The notes beneath the pieces were generated by a model that saw only the letters and a list, made by a program, of their open reading frames with translations, was not told the origin of the DNA and searched no databases. This document shows positions 45,123 to 54,186 of a stretch of 64,000 bases of DNA, one piece after another; position 1 is the stretch's first letter; each line of letters starts with the position of its first letter. Location of the stretch: assembly GCA_017656235.1 (NCBI GenBank), contig JACDOF010000005.1:62001-126000 (forward strand), given 5' to 3'. Origin of the DNA: Brevibacillus sp. (GTDB lineage Bacteria > Bacillota > Bacilli > Brevibacillales > Brevibacillaceae). The position numbers and the translations under genes were made by a program.

Positions 45123-46130
45123 GTGTTGATACTCTTGAAACGGATTTTTTTCGGTTTGCTGCTGCTGTCAGCACTTGCCGTCGGATATTATGTCTATGAG
45201 CTGTGGGCATTTGCCAGTGATATTCAAAAGCCGCATATCGTCAGAGACGAGCAGATGGACAAGCCGAACAAGCCGGGGATTCCCGTCTGGGGAGGCAAGG
45301 AGCGGGTCAATATCCTGCTGATGGGTGTCGATTCGCGGGAGCGGTCACTGGACGAAATGCCCCGCTCTGACAGCATGATCATTGTCAGCATCGATCCTGC
45401 CGCCAAGACGTACGACCTTTTTTCGGTTCTGCGCGATACGTACGTCAACATCCCCGGATACGGCCCTTCCCGCATCAACGCTGCACTGGGGCACGGCGGT
45501 CCAAGCCTGGCCATGCAGACGGTAAGCGAGTTTGCCGGGCTGCCGATCGACTACTACGTCATCACCGATTTTGAGGGATTCAAGGGGTTGGTGGACGCTG
45601 TTGGCGGAGTGGAGTTTGAGGTGGAAAAAGACATGTACTACCACGACCCGGCAGACAAAGGGAAATACGACATCAATCTGAAAAAGGGACGGCAATTGCT
45701 CGATGGGGAGAAAGCCCTGCAGTATGTCCGTTTTCGTCACGATGCGATGTCAGACTACACCCGAACCGAACGGCAGCGCAAGTTTCTCTCCGTGCTTGCC
45801 GACAAGATGAAGCAATCGACGACCATGCTGCAGCTTCCCGAAATTCTGGAAAGCATGCGTCCATACGTGCAGACCAATCTCAGTTCACTGGACATGCTCA
45901 AGTTGGCCGCACTGAGTCTGACGCTGGACGGCAAGCTGGCGGAGGGACACCAATTGCCGCAGCCGGGTGCCTTCCGGGAGGCCAACCGTGGTGGGTCTGT
46001 TCTCGTGCCGTCCGTGGAAAAGGTACAGGCTTTCGTCCGGGAGATTCTCAGCAGGCCTGTCGAGCTGACTGAAGAAAACGGGAAGACGGAGGGAGCCGGC
46101 TCTGCCCCGGACGGGCAAGGACAGCCGTGA
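45123..46130 (+). CDS. LytR-CpsA-Psr (LCP) family protein
   Basis: 335-residue membrane-anchored phosphotransferase that attaches wall teichoic acid or other glycopolymers to peptidoglycan. One N-terminal helix (about residues 4-26) precedes the LCP domain with ILLMGVDSRE, RSDSMIIVSIDP, LFSVLRDTYVNIPGYG, RINAALGHGG and the arginine-rich ALQYVRFRHDAMSDYTRTERQRKF. GTG 45123 is the start, with AAAGGTGG about 7 bases upstream. The C-terminal tail is short and disordered. Confidence 0.9.
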   Translation: MLILLKRIFFGLLLLSALAVGYYVYELWAFASDIQKPHIVRDEQMDKPNKPGIPVWGGKERVNILLMGVDSRERSLDEMPRSDSMIIVSIDPAAKTYDLFSVLRDTYVNIPGYGPSRINAALGHGGPSLAMQTVSEFAGLPIDYYVITDFEGFKGLVDAVGGVEFEVEKDMYYHDPADKGKYDINLKKGRQLLDGEKALQYVRFRHDAMSDYTRTERQRKFLSVLADKMKQSTTMLQLPEILESMRPYVQTNLSSLDMLKLAALSLTLDGKLAEGHQLPQPGAFREANRGGSVLVPSVEKVQAFVREILSRPVELTEENGKTEGAGSAPDGQGQP

Positions 46131-46168
46131 GTCCCGACAGACAGAGGCCATTGCCACATATTTTTCTA

Positions 46169-46197
46169 TTGACAGAAACGGCCATTTATTTTACTGT
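46169..46197 (+). promoter_or_regulatory. Candidate promoter of metNIQ
   Basis: TTGACA (46169-46174), a 17-base spacer and TACTGT (46192-46197). The remaining leader up to 46281 is too short for an S-box and shows none of its conserved blocks. Confidence 0.55.
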
Positions 46198-46281
46198 ATA
46201 TTTGTTTTCTTGTAATCCTGAGTAAAGTGCTTGGAATTATTCTTGTTCTTTCAATATCATTGCAGAAAGGAGGCGCAATGG

Positions 46282-47316
46282 TTGATTACGCTGTCCAACG
46301 TAGTGAAAACATTTACCAGCCGGTTTGGATCGTTTACGGCGCTGAACGGCATTGACCTGACGATCCAAAAAGGAGAGATTTTCGGGATCATCGGCTACAG
46401 CGGTGCCGGAAAATCGACACTGGTTCGCATGATCAACATGCTGGAGACTCCGACCAGCGGGGAGGTGACGGTGGGCGATACAAAGCTCAACCAGTTATCC
46501 AGCCGGGAATTGCGTCGTGCGCGGCGAAAGATCGGCATGGTCTTTCAGCACTTCAACCTGCTCTGGTCGCGGACTGTAGCGGAAAACGTGGCACTGCCGA
46601 TGGAGATTGCTGGCGTGCCGAAACGGGAGCACGCCGCACGCGTCATGGAACTGCTTGACTTGGTGGGGCTTTCGGAAAAGGCAGACGCCTATCCCGCTCA
46701 GCTCTCCGGCGGACAAAAACAGCGGGTCGGCATTGCGCGCGCTCTGGCCAATCAACCGGACGTACTGTTGTGCGACGAAGCAACGTCGGCACTCGATCCC
46801 AAGACGACGGACTCCATTCTGGAGCTCCTCAAGGAGATCAACCGCAAGCTGGGCCTGACGATCGTGTTGATTACGCATGAGATGCACGTGATCGAGAAAA
46901 TCTGTGATCGGGTAGCGGTCATGGAAAGCGGCCGGATCATTGAAATGGGCGATGTGGTGGAGGTATTTTCCCATCCCAAGACGACCACGACTCGTGAACT
47001 GATCAGTCAGGTTGCTGGTTCGGAGCAGCCGGAGCAGGAATTTCTGGAGGGACTGAATCAGGGAGCGGTGCTGCGCTGCACCTTCCTCGGAGAGGCGGCC
47101 AACCAGACCGTTATCAGCAAGCTCGTGACCGAGCTGGGGGTCGAAGTCAACATTTTGCAAGGGCAGATCAAGCGCCTCAAGGACATTGCCTTCGGTACCC
47201 TGTACATTCAGGTGCCGGGTGATGTGGAAGTGGAGGCGAAGACCGTCGCATATCTGAAGAAACAAGGAATCAAGGTTGACGTTTTGCGCGGCGCCGAAGG
47301 AGGTGGCAGATCATGA
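46282..47316 (+). CDS. metN: Methionine ABC transporter ATP-binding protein
   Basis: 344-residue ATPase of the D/L-methionine importer. Walker A GYSGAGKST (about 37-45), Q-loop FQHFNLLWSRTV, signature LSGGQKQRVGIARAL, Walker B VLLCDEATSALDP and the switch His in LITHEMHV are all intact, and a C-terminal NIL regulatory domain (about 260-335, VNILQGQIKRLKDIAFGTLYIQV) senses methionine. TTG 46282 is chosen because AAAGGAGG (46266-46273) lies 8 bases upstream and the protein then begins (M)ITLSNVVKTF like known MetN. An ATG at 46278 in another frame encodes only 25 residues. Confidence 0.93.
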   Translation: MITLSNVVKTFTSRFGSFTALNGIDLTIQKGEIFGIIGYSGAGKSTLVRMINMLETPTSGEVTVGDTKLNQLSSRELRRARRKIGMVFQHFNLLWSRTVAENVALPMEIAGVPKREHAARVMELLDLVGLSEKADAYPAQLSGGQKQRVGIARALANQPDVLLCDEATSALDPKTTDSILELLKEINRKLGLTIVLITHEMHVIEKICDRVAVMESGRIIEMGDVVEVFSHPKTTTTRELISQVAGSEQPEQEFLEGLNQGAVLRCTFLGEAANQTVISKLVTELGVEVNILQGQIKRLKDIAFGTLYIQVPGDVEVEAKTVAYLKKQGIKVDVLRGAEGGGRS

Positions 47317-47996
47317 GCGTCTTCATCGCCACCTACCTGCCCAATGTGGTCAAGTTCTGGGACATCATCGAGAAAGCGATTTATGAGACCATCTACATGG
47401 TGGGTGTCTCCCTGTTTTTCTCTTCCCTGATCGGGATTCCGCTCGGTGTCCTGCTGGTGATTACCAGCCGCAATCACCTGCTGCCGCTCCCCGCGGTCAA
47501 CCAACTGCTCGGATTGGTGGTCAACATTTTCCGTTCGATTCCCTACATCGTCCTGGTCATCTTGTTGATTCCCTTTGCACGGGCGCTGATTGGCACCTCG
47601 ATCGGGCCAGAAGCGGCGATTATCAGTCTGGTTGTCGGCTCTGCTCCGTTTATCGCCCGGCTGGTGGAGACGGCTATCCGTGAAGTGAACCGCGGTGTCA
47701 TTGAAGCAGCCCAGTCGATGGGAGCCACCAATTGGCAGATTATTCGCAAGATCCTGATCCCGGAAGCGATGCCGGCCATTGTGTCCGGGATCACCGTGAC
47801 GGCCGTGGGACTGATCGGTTACTCGGCGATGGCCGGGGTGGTTGGCGCCGGCGGTCTTGGCGCCGTGGCGTTCAACTACGGTTTTAACGGATTCAAGCCA
47901 GACATCATGTTTGTGACCACCGTTTTCATGATCATCCTTGTTCAAGGGGTACAAATGATCGGCGATGCCATCGCCCGCAAGATGGATCATCGTTAA
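47313..47996 (+). CDS. metI: Methionine ABC transporter permease
   Basis: 227-residue permease with about five helices and the EAA loop EAAQSMGATNWQIIRKILIPEAMP (about 130-153) that contacts MetN. It overlaps metN by 4 bases (ATGA) and is followed by the binding-protein gene, the standard metNIQ order. Confidence 0.95.
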   Translation: MSVFIATYLPNVVKFWDIIEKAIYETIYMVGVSLFFSSLIGIPLGVLLVITSRNHLLPLPAVNQLLGLVVNIFRSIPYIVLVILLIPFARALIGTSIGPEAAIISLVVGSAPFIARLVETAIREVNRGVIEAAQSMGATNWQIIRKILIPEAMPAIVSGITVTAVGLIGYSAMAGVVGAGGLGAVAFNYGFNGFKPDIMFVTTVFMIILVQGVQMIGDAIARKMDHR

Positions 47997-48043
47997 TGAT
48001 CATTCAACCATATGCAGCAACAACAATTAGGGGGGTATGTTTG

Positions 48044-48916
48044 ATGAAAAAAAGATGGATGTCTGCACTTCTCTCCGGCTTGCTGGCCGTTTCGCTGGCT
48101 GCATGCGGAACGGGCGGCAATGAACAGCAATCTTCTGGAGATGCTGCCCAGGATCAGCCGCAGCAAGAAGCGATCACCCTGAAAGTAGGCGCGACTGCCG
48201 TGCCGCACGCCGAAATTCTCAACGAAGTGGTCAAGCCGGCTCTGGAGAAGGAAGGCGTCAACCTGGAAGTCGTCGTGTTCCAGGATTACGTTCTGCCCAA
48301 TACCGAGTTGGCCGAAAAGCAGCTGGACGCCAACTACTTCCAGCACATTCCCTGGTTGGAAGCTACCAACAAGGAAAAAGGGCTTGACTTGACCTATGTT
48401 GCCGGCGTGCACATCGAGCCGATGGGGATTTACTCCAACAAGGAAAAAGCATACAAGGACATCGCTTCCTTGCCGGAAGGCGCCGTTGTCGCCGTGACCA
48501 ACGGACAAGGGGAGCATGGCCGCATTCTCGCCCTGCTGCAGGCGGCTGGTCTGATCAAGCTGAAAGATGGCGTAGGCATGAACGGAACGATGGCCGACAT
48601 CGTCGAGAAGAAGATTGAACTGCAAGAGCTGGAACCGGCCATGCTGCCGCGCGCAATTGAAGACAATGCGATTGACGCTGCCGTCATCAACTCCAACTTT
48701 GCGCTGCAGGCCGGGCTGAACCCGGTGGAAGATTCGATCTATCTCGAATCCGGCAAGGACAACCCGTATGTAAACGTGCTGGCGACTCGTCAGGACAACA
48801 AAGACGACGAGGGAATCCAAAAGCTGGCCAAGGCCCTCACTTCTGAAGAAGTGAAACAGTTTATCGAGCAGAAGTACGGTGGGTCTGTACTGTTTGTCGG
48901 AGAACTGAAACAGTAA
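48044..48916 (+). CDS. metQ: Methionine-binding lipoprotein
   Basis: 290-residue NlpA-family lipoprotein with lipobox SLAAC (Cys about 20) and the binding-site stretches ATAVPHAEILNEVVKP, DYVLPNTELAEKQLDANYFQHIPWL and NSNFALQAGLNP. GGGGG lies 8 bases before ATG 48044. It delivers methionine, possibly including methionine sulfoxide or D-methionine, to MetNI. Confidence 0.94.
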   Translation: MKKRWMSALLSGLLAVSLAACGTGGNEQQSSGDAAQDQPQQEAITLKVGATAVPHAEILNEVVKPALEKEGVNLEVVVFQDYVLPNTELAEKQLDANYFQHIPWLEATNKEKGLDLTYVAGVHIEPMGIYSNKEKAYKDIASLPEGAVVAVTNGQGEHGRILALLQAAGLIKLKDGVGMNGTMADIVEKKIELQELEPAMLPRAIEDNAIDAAVINSNFALQAGLNPVEDSIYLESGKDNPYVNVLATRQDNKDDEGIQKLAKALTSEEVKQFIEQKYGGSVLFVGELKQ

Positions 48917-48933
48917 AATTGAACAGAGCCCTG

Positions 48934-48970
48934 CCTCCGGTTGCCGAGAGCACCGGAGGATTTTTTTATT
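48934..48970 (+). terminator. Terminator after metQ
   Basis: CCTCCGGT (48934-48941) pairs with ACCGGAGG (48952-48959), followed by ATTTTTTTATTT. The AT-rich stretch 48971-49128 that follows holds the oppA leader and no other feature I can identify. Confidence 0.88.
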
Positions 48971-49140
48971 TGATTGAATCCTTTTTATTTCTAAATGAAT
49001 GTTTATTATTTTTAATCAAAACATAAATTTTAATTAAATATGAACAATACATATTTCCAGCAACTGTGGACAGAAGTATAGTGAATACAGGTCGTTTCAC
49101 CGGGACCGTGTAAAGCTGTAAAAAGGAGATGTACAAGAAC

Positions 49141-50778
49141 ATGAAGAATTACGTATTTGTGCTGATGAGTTCGGTATTGGCGATGAGCGTCGTTCTTGCC
49201 GGCTGTGGCGGAGGCGGCGATGTGACATCGGTAAACAGCGGCAGTCACGCCGAACATAAAGAAAGTGATCCGCAGGTATTGCGCGCCAATTTACACAGTG
49301 AACCGCCGACGGCAGACCCGGGATTGGCGGAAGACAGCACATCCGGGGCCGTTATTTTTGCCACTTTTGACGGACTGACCCGTCTCAACGAAGAGGGGGA
49401 GGCGGTTGCTTCCGTAGCGGAAAAAATCGAGGTATCAGATGATCTGAAAACCTATACCTTCCATTTGCGCGACTCACAGTGGAGCAACGGTGATCCGGTA
49501 ACTGCCCATGACTTTGAATACGCCTGGAAGCGGGTGCTCCATCCGGAACTCGGTGCGAAATACGCATATCAACTTTACTACCTCAAGAATGGGGAGAAGT
49601 ACCACAAACAGCAGGGGGGTGTCACTGCTGACGACGTTGGCGTCAAGGCACTGGACGACAAGACGCTGCTGGTGGAACTGGAAAACCCGACACCGTATTT
49701 TCTGGAGCTGACGGCGTTTTACAGCTACATGCCGGTTAACAAAAACGTGGTTGAAGCGAATCCGCAATGGGCCAACGATGCAGCCACGCACATCGGAAAC
49801 GGGCCGTTTAAGATGGAGAGCTGGGAACACAAGAGCAAAATGGTCCTGGTGAAAAACGACAAGTACTGGGACAAGGATGCGGTGAATCTGGACCGTATCG
49901 AATTTGCGATGATTGAGGACGAGAATACCGAGCTGTCGATGTTCATGAACGGTGAGCTGGACTGGGCCGGAAAACCGCTTGGCCTGCTGCCGCTCGACGC
50001 TGTTCCGGCACTGAAAGACGAGGGGAAGCTGAAGGTAAAAGAGATTGCCGGTGTCTACTGGTACAAGTTTAATACGGAACAAGAACCATTCAACAATGCC
50101 AAGATCCGCAAAGCCTTCACGTACGCGATCAACCGCCAGGAGATTGTCGACAACGTAACGCAAGCAGGAGAGGTTCCGGCACTGGGCGCGCTGCCCGGCT
50201 CGATGGCTGTCAACCCGGGCGGCCTGTTTAGAGACAACGATGTGGAAACAGCGAAAAAATTGCTGGCGGAAGGAATGCAGGAGTTGGGCATTAGTGAATT
50301 GCCGCCGATTACGCTTTCCTACAACACCGCGGACAACCATCAGAAGATTGCCCAGGCGATCCAGGACCAGTGGAAGAAGGCGTTTGGCATTGACGTCCAC
50401 CTGGAAAACAAAGAATGGAAAGTGTATATCGATGATCTGCATCAAGGGAACTACCAGGTGGGCCGGATGGGCTGGTTGGGCGACTTCAACGATCCGATCA
50501 ATTTCCTCGAGGCGTTTAAAGACAAAGACGGAGGAAATAATGACACCCGTTGGGAACACCCTCGCTTTAAAGAGCTGTTAGAGCAGTCGCAGACGGAGAC
50601 GGATGCGGAAAAACGGAAACAGCTGCTGGCGGAAGCCGAACAGATTTTGATGGACGAGATGCCGGTTGCTCCGATTTACTTCTACACCCATTCCTGGGTA
50701 CAGAACGAGAAGCTCAAAGGCGTCATCATCGACGGGCTTGGCTTTATCGACTTAAAGTGGGCCTCTTTTGAACAATAA
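49141..50778 (+). CDS. Oligopeptide ABC transporter substrate-binding lipoprotein (OppA/DppE type)
   Basis: 545-residue class C binding lipoprotein, lipobox VVLAGC (Cys about 22). Typical segments are DGLTRLNEEGEAVASVAEKIEVSDD, SNGDPVTAHDFEYAWKRVLHPELGAKYAYQLYYLKN, GNGPFKMESWEHKSKMVLVKNDKYWD and the C-terminal MPVAPIYFYTHSWVQN. ATG 49129 touches its AAAGGAG, so ATG 49141 is used. It stands alone, with its own terminator and no permease or ATPase genes nearby, so it probably feeds an Opp system encoded elsewhere. Confidence 0.9.
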   Translation: MKNYVFVLMSSVLAMSVVLAGCGGGGDVTSVNSGSHAEHKESDPQVLRANLHSEPPTADPGLAEDSTSGAVIFATFDGLTRLNEEGEAVASVAEKIEVSDDLKTYTFHLRDSQWSNGDPVTAHDFEYAWKRVLHPELGAKYAYQLYYLKNGEKYHKQQGGVTADDVGVKALDDKTLLVELENPTPYFLELTAFYSYMPVNKNVVEANPQWANDAATHIGNGPFKMESWEHKSKMVLVKNDKYWDKDAVNLDRIEFAMIEDENTELSMFMNGELDWAGKPLGLLPLDAVPALKDEGKLKVKEIAGVYWYKFNTEQEPFNNAKIRKAFTYAINRQEIVDNVTQAGEVPALGALPGSMAVNPGGLFRDNDVETAKKLLAEGMQELGISELPPITLSYNTADNHQKIAQAIQDQWKKAFGIDVHLENKEWKVYIDDLHQGNYQVGRMGWLGDFNDPINFLEAFKDKDGGNNDTRWEHPRFKELLEQSQTETDAEKRKQLLAEAEQILMDEMPVAPIYFYTHSWVQNEKLKGVIIDGLGFIDLKWASFEQ

Positions 50779-50791
50779 ACCTGGCAAGAAT

Positions 50792-50825
50792 CCGCTCCCG
50801 GAAGCAAAACGGGAGCGGTTTTTTA
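50792..50825 (+). terminator. Terminator after the oppA-like gene
   Basis: CCGCTCCCG (50792-50800) pairs perfectly with CGGGAGCGG (50810-50818), followed by TTTTTT. Confidence 0.92.
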
Positions 50826-50944
50826 ATGGTTTGGCCTGTAAAGTCACGAATTAGGTGCTTTTCTCAGGTACATCCGACCAATCCAGATGGCAAACGTTCA
50901 CATACAGTAACAGGGAAGGAACGAGCAGAAGGAGGAGAGACGGA

Positions 50945-51205
50945 TTGGACCTTGACAAATGGATCGAAATCATCCGGTCGGTCCCCAAGGAGAAGCTGAA
51001 GTCCGATGAAGGACTGCGTGACGTCATCCGCCAAATTGCCAGGAATGCCGGGAAGAATGTGAGTGAACAGCAGTTGAATCAATACGTTGCCCAGTTCCGC
51101 TCGATGGCGCGAACAGGATCGGTCGGCAGTCTGATGAACAGGTTGTCTCAAAAGGGCATCAAGCCGCAGGAACTCGAAAAAATCAAGAAACGGCTGCGCA
51201 AGTAG
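50945..51205 (+). CDS. Small helical protein, possibly SpoVIF-like
   Basis: 86-residue basic, helical protein starting at TTG 50945 (AAGGAGGAG 7-8 bases upstream); the upstream part of the open frame lies in the leader. The segment LRDVIRQIARNAGKNVSEQQLNQYV resembles the conserved part of stage VI sporulation protein F, whose members have about 80-90 residues, and the C-terminus ends in KKRLRK. Assignment is from recall of the family pattern only. It is followed within a few bases by another small basic gene, so the two form one unit. Confidence 0.6.
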   Translation: MDLDKWIEIIRSVPKEKLKSDEGLRDVIRQIARNAGKNVSEQQLNQYVAQFRSMARTGSVGSLMNRLSQKGIKPQELEKIKKRLRK

Positions 51206-51208
51206 GGG

Positions 51209-51679
51209 GTGAACAGGATCGCGACAAGGAAACGAAAAACGGGTAAAGGATCGAAGCGTAAGCAGCCAGAGCTGCAGGTACAGCTTGTCGAAGCGGCGAT
51301 CAACCAGATTCGCGAAGCCAACGAGGCCCAGTCGGAACGGCTGATGGCTGAACTGGTGACGCTAAAGGATCATGTAGACCACATCCGGCAGATGGTGGAA
51401 CGTTTGAAACCGGCTAGCTCAAGGCGTGGACTGTTCGGCAGGCGGCGGCGAATACCGGTGGAAGTGGAACCTCCCCAACCCACTCTGCCAGTTCAGGAAC
51501 TGCTGCCGCTGCTCCCCCAGCTTGGCAAATTTATCCCCCAATTAAAAAATCAAAAAGTGGCAGAGACATTGAAAGTGCTGTCCAATCCGGCCGTGGTGTC
51601 CATGATTCAGCAGTTGATGGTCAACAACGGTGGCGGATCAAAAGCGCGTCCGGTCTCGCGTACCGCTGGCCGTTACTGA
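51209..51679 (+). CDS. Basic coiled-coil protein, unknown
   Basis: About 155-residue protein with a Lys/Arg-rich start (ATRKRKTGKGSKRKQ), a heptad-like helix (LVEAAINQIREANEAQSERLMAELVTLKDHVDHIRQMVERL cut into two halves near 25-65), an RRGLFGRRRRIP patch and a Pro/Leu/Gln-rich second half. No family recognised. Start unclear: GTG 51209 overlaps the only ribosome binding site (AGGGGG), while an in-frame ATC at 51218 has the ideal spacing, the same situation as at the LysR gene. Probably co-transcribed with the upstream small gene; a spore-related role is only suggested by that neighbour. Confidence 0.6.
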   Translation: MNRIATRKRKTGKGSKRKQPELQVQLVEAAINQIREANEAQSERLMAELVTLKDHVDHIRQMVERLKPASSRRGLFGRRRRIPVEVEPPQPTLPVQELLPLLPQLGKFIPQLKNQKVAETLKVLSNPAVVSMIQQLMVNNGGGSKARPVSRTAGRY

Positions 51680-51723
51680 CCGGTGACGAGAATGGCATTC
51701 CAGCCTTACCGTCGTCTGCAGGC

Positions 51724-51759
51724 AGAGGCTCTCTCCCTAAAAAGAGGAGCCTCTTTTTT
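51724..51759 (+). terminator. Terminator after the small-gene pair
   Basis: AGAGGCTC (51724-51731) pairs with GAGCCTCT (51747-51754), followed by TTTTT. Confidence 0.85.
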
Positions 51760-51859
51760 AGTTCCAAAATCCTAACAACTTTCTTGGACAAGCCACGTCT
51801 AAAAAAACGTGTAGATTCAACAAAAACAGACACGGATCACGCAACTGGGGAGGACAGAG

Positions 51860-53605
51860 ATGAGACATGTGGTAGGCAAATTGATGATCTTGCTGTGTGC
51901 CGTACTGATGCTGCCTGTCATGACGGCAGCCGCTGCAGGAGCGGGGGAATCTGCTCCGATTCACCTGGTGATTGAGGGGAAACAGGTGCAGGCGGACGTC
52001 CCGCCCCTTATCCAAAACGGACGGACGATGGTCCCGATCCGGGTCATCGCCGAGGGGCTTGGCGCAGATGTTTCGTGGAATCAGTCGAGCCAAACCGCCG
52101 TCATCACGCAGGGAGAGAGGCGGCTGGAACTGAAGCTGAACAGCCCGACAGCTTTGGTAAACGGCAAGCAGATGAAACTGGATGCCCCGCCGCTCTTAAA
52201 GAATGACCGGATGCTGCTGCCGCTGCGTTTTGTCGGAGAAGCGCTGGGGTTGACCGTAGGGTGGGAAGCGAACAGCCGCACCGTTGTCGCCAATCCGACT
52301 GTCACCATCGTGGTCAACGGCGAAAATCTCTCCGCATCGCTAAAAGGTTACCAACTGGCGGATACGCTCTACGTTCCGTTTCGGTTAATCGCTGAAAAGG
52401 TAGGAATGGAGAAGAACAAGACCGGAAACGCTGCGCACATACGTGTGATTGATTCGCAAGAGGTGGCTCCGCTCAACGAAGTTAAGCGCATGATTGAGCA
52501 GCTTCCAGGCGGCAGCGTCGAGTGGGACGAAAGCAGCAAGCGACTACATATCAAACGAGTAAGCTATCTTACCGGTATCAAGGCCGAGGGGGCAGATGTG
52601 AACATCCGGGTGGATGGCCCGGTTGAGCCCAGGCATTTCGTTCTGGCCGGCCCCCATCGCATCGTGATTGACTTGCCAAGTACGGTCTTGTCTGACGAAA
52701 TGCTGGCCAAGCTTGGCGTCAGAACGGCTGCCGCTGAAGGAGATGAACAGAAAACATCCAAGTCCGAACCCGAAGAAGAGACAAGGCACAGCGATGGTAC
52801 AACGATGCCGGATTGGCTGTTTGATGAGGAAGAGCAAGTCACCCTTTCAGCCGCGTCGGAGGCGGCAGCGCGTGAACAAGCCGGAAAGCAGAAGGCTGCG
52901 GCGGACGGACAGGAATCGTTGATCAAGGAGATACGCTACAGTCAGTTCAGCGAATCCCCTTACACCGTCCGCGTGGTGATCGAGTTGAACCAACAATGCA
53001 AGTACACCGTCACGCAGGGACATGAAGGATTGACGGTGCAGCTGACGCCGATTCCGCGCAAGACCGGCTTCATGATCGTGGTGGATGCCGGGCACGGTGC
53101 GCACGATCCAGGGGCACGCGGCACGGCCGGCAACTGGGAGAAGGATTTCAACCTGGCTGTCGCCAATCGGATGATGGAACTGTTGAAGCAGTATCCGGAG
53201 TTTCAGCCCGTTGCGACGCGTACGACGGACGTCTTTCTTGAACTTCAGGAACGGGTGGCCTTGGCGAACGAGTACGAAGCAGATTTGTTTATTTCCATAC
53301 ACGCGAACTCTTTTTCTAATGCCGGGACAAGAGGGACAGAGACGTATTATTACAATGACTACAGCGAACCGTTCGCCAGGATTGTACACAAGCATCTGGT
53401 GAAGGCGACCGGCTTTCCTGATCGCAAGGTTCGGAAATACCCATTTTACGTCATCAGGCATACCAAGATGCCAGCTGTGCTTACCGAGACCGGATTCATG
53501 TCCAATCCGACGGAAAACGCAGAATTGATGAAACCGGAGTTTCAGGACAAGGTGGCCAGGGCGTTGGTCGCAGCCATCCGCGAGTACTATGAGTCCTATT
53601 ACTAG
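51860..53605 (+). CDS. N-acetylmuramoyl-L-alanine amidase with stalk and AMIN domains
   Basis: 581-residue secreted cell-wall hydrolase that cuts the bond between muramic acid and L-Ala. Signal peptide (1 to about 26); two or three copper amine oxidase-like stalk repeats (about 35-195, VPIRVIAEGLGADVSW, LPLRFVGEALGLTVGW, VPFRLIAEKVGME); AMIN-type beta segments near 230-275 and 355-392; an acidic linker; and an Amidase_3 catalytic domain (about 400-578) with zinc ligands in VVDAGHGAHDPG, the Glu of NWEKDFNLAVAN, SIHANSF and the catalytic Glu in LTETGFMSNPTE. The same stalk domain occurs in the acidic protein 11 kb upstream. Confidence 0.92.
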   Translation: MRHVVGKLMILLCAVLMLPVMTAAAAGAGESAPIHLVIEGKQVQADVPPLIQNGRTMVPIRVIAEGLGADVSWNQSSQTAVITQGERRLELKLNSPTALVNGKQMKLDAPPLLKNDRMLLPLRFVGEALGLTVGWEANSRTVVANPTVTIVVNGENLSASLKGYQLADTLYVPFRLIAEKVGMEKNKTGNAAHIRVIDSQEVAPLNEVKRMIEQLPGGSVEWDESSKRLHIKRVSYLTGIKAEGADVNIRVDGPVEPRHFVLAGPHRIVIDLPSTVLSDEMLAKLGVRTAAAEGDEQKTSKSEPEEETRHSDGTTMPDWLFDEEEQVTLSAASEAAAREQAGKQKAAADGQESLIKEIRYSQFSESPYTVRVVIELNQQCKYTVTQGHEGLTVQLTPIPRKTGFMIVVDAGHGAHDPGARGTAGNWEKDFNLAVANRMMELLKQYPEFQPVATRTTDVFLELQERVALANEYEADLFISIHANSFSNAGTRGTETYYYNDYSEPFARIVHKHLVKATGFPDRKVRKYPFYVIRHTKMPAVLTETGFMSNPTENAELMKPEFQDKVARALVAAIREYYESYY

Positions 53606-53633
53606 AATCGCGTGTAAAAACGGAGGGATGAGT

Positions 53634-54173
53634 TTGAAGCGTCTACGCAATCTGCTGCTTTTCTGCCTGCTCGCTGCCTTGTTGACCGCTTGCGGCAGCG
53701 GAGCGGATAACGGTCAGGAGGCCCAGCCAACGGAACAGCCGACCGTTCCGACCGATTCTGCCACCGGCGGGGGGAATAGTGAGAGGAAAACGGTCCAAGT
53801 GCAGGTGTACTACAGCGACGCCAACCTGGATAAACTGGAGGCGGAACAGCGCGACATCAGTTATGAGAAGGAAAACGACAAGTATCAGCAGGCAATGGCG
53901 ATGCTGGGAGAGGCGAGTGAGCAGGGGCACGAGCCGCTGTGGAAAAACTTCGCTTATCATGCCATCACATTTGACGGCGGTACCTTGACGATCGATGCCG
54001 ATGGCACCAACCAGTACAACATGGGCTCCACCGGCGAAGCACTGGCGCTGGAAGCTTTGAAACGGACGATGTTTCAATTTCCGGAGGTGGAGCGGATTGT
54101 AATCCTGGTGGACGGGAAGCCTGCCGACTCATTGATGGGTCATGCTGACATCAGCGAGCCGCTTACTCGCTGA
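53634..54173 (+). CDS. GerMN-domain lipoprotein
   Basis: 179-residue lipoprotein with lipobox LLTAC (Cys about 18), a Gln/Pro/Thr-rich linker and a GerMN-like domain: VQVYYSDANLDKLEAEQRDI, then FDGGTLTIDADG, MGSTGEALALEALKRTMFQFPEVERIVILVDGK. GerM-type proteins function in sporulation and germination. TTG 53634 is chosen (GGAGGG 6 bases upstream); ATG 53628 touches the binding site. It follows the amidase gene by 28 bases and is probably co-transcribed, pointing to a shared cell-wall or spore-cortex role. Confidence 0.83.
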   Translation: MKRLRNLLLFCLLAALLTACGSGADNGQEAQPTEQPTVPTDSATGGGNSERKTVQVQVYYSDANLDKLEAEQRDISYEKENDKYQQAMAMLGEASEQGHEPLWKNFAYHAITFDGGTLTIDADGTNQYNMGSTGEALALEALKRTMFQFPEVERIVILVDGKPADSLMGHADISEPLTR

Positions 54174-54186
54174 ACATAACGGAGAG

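Noticed and set aside
46278-46355. ATG-initiated 25-codon frame at the start of metN
   Set aside because: It would be a leader peptide at most; TTG 46282 has better spacing and gives the conserved MetN N-terminus.
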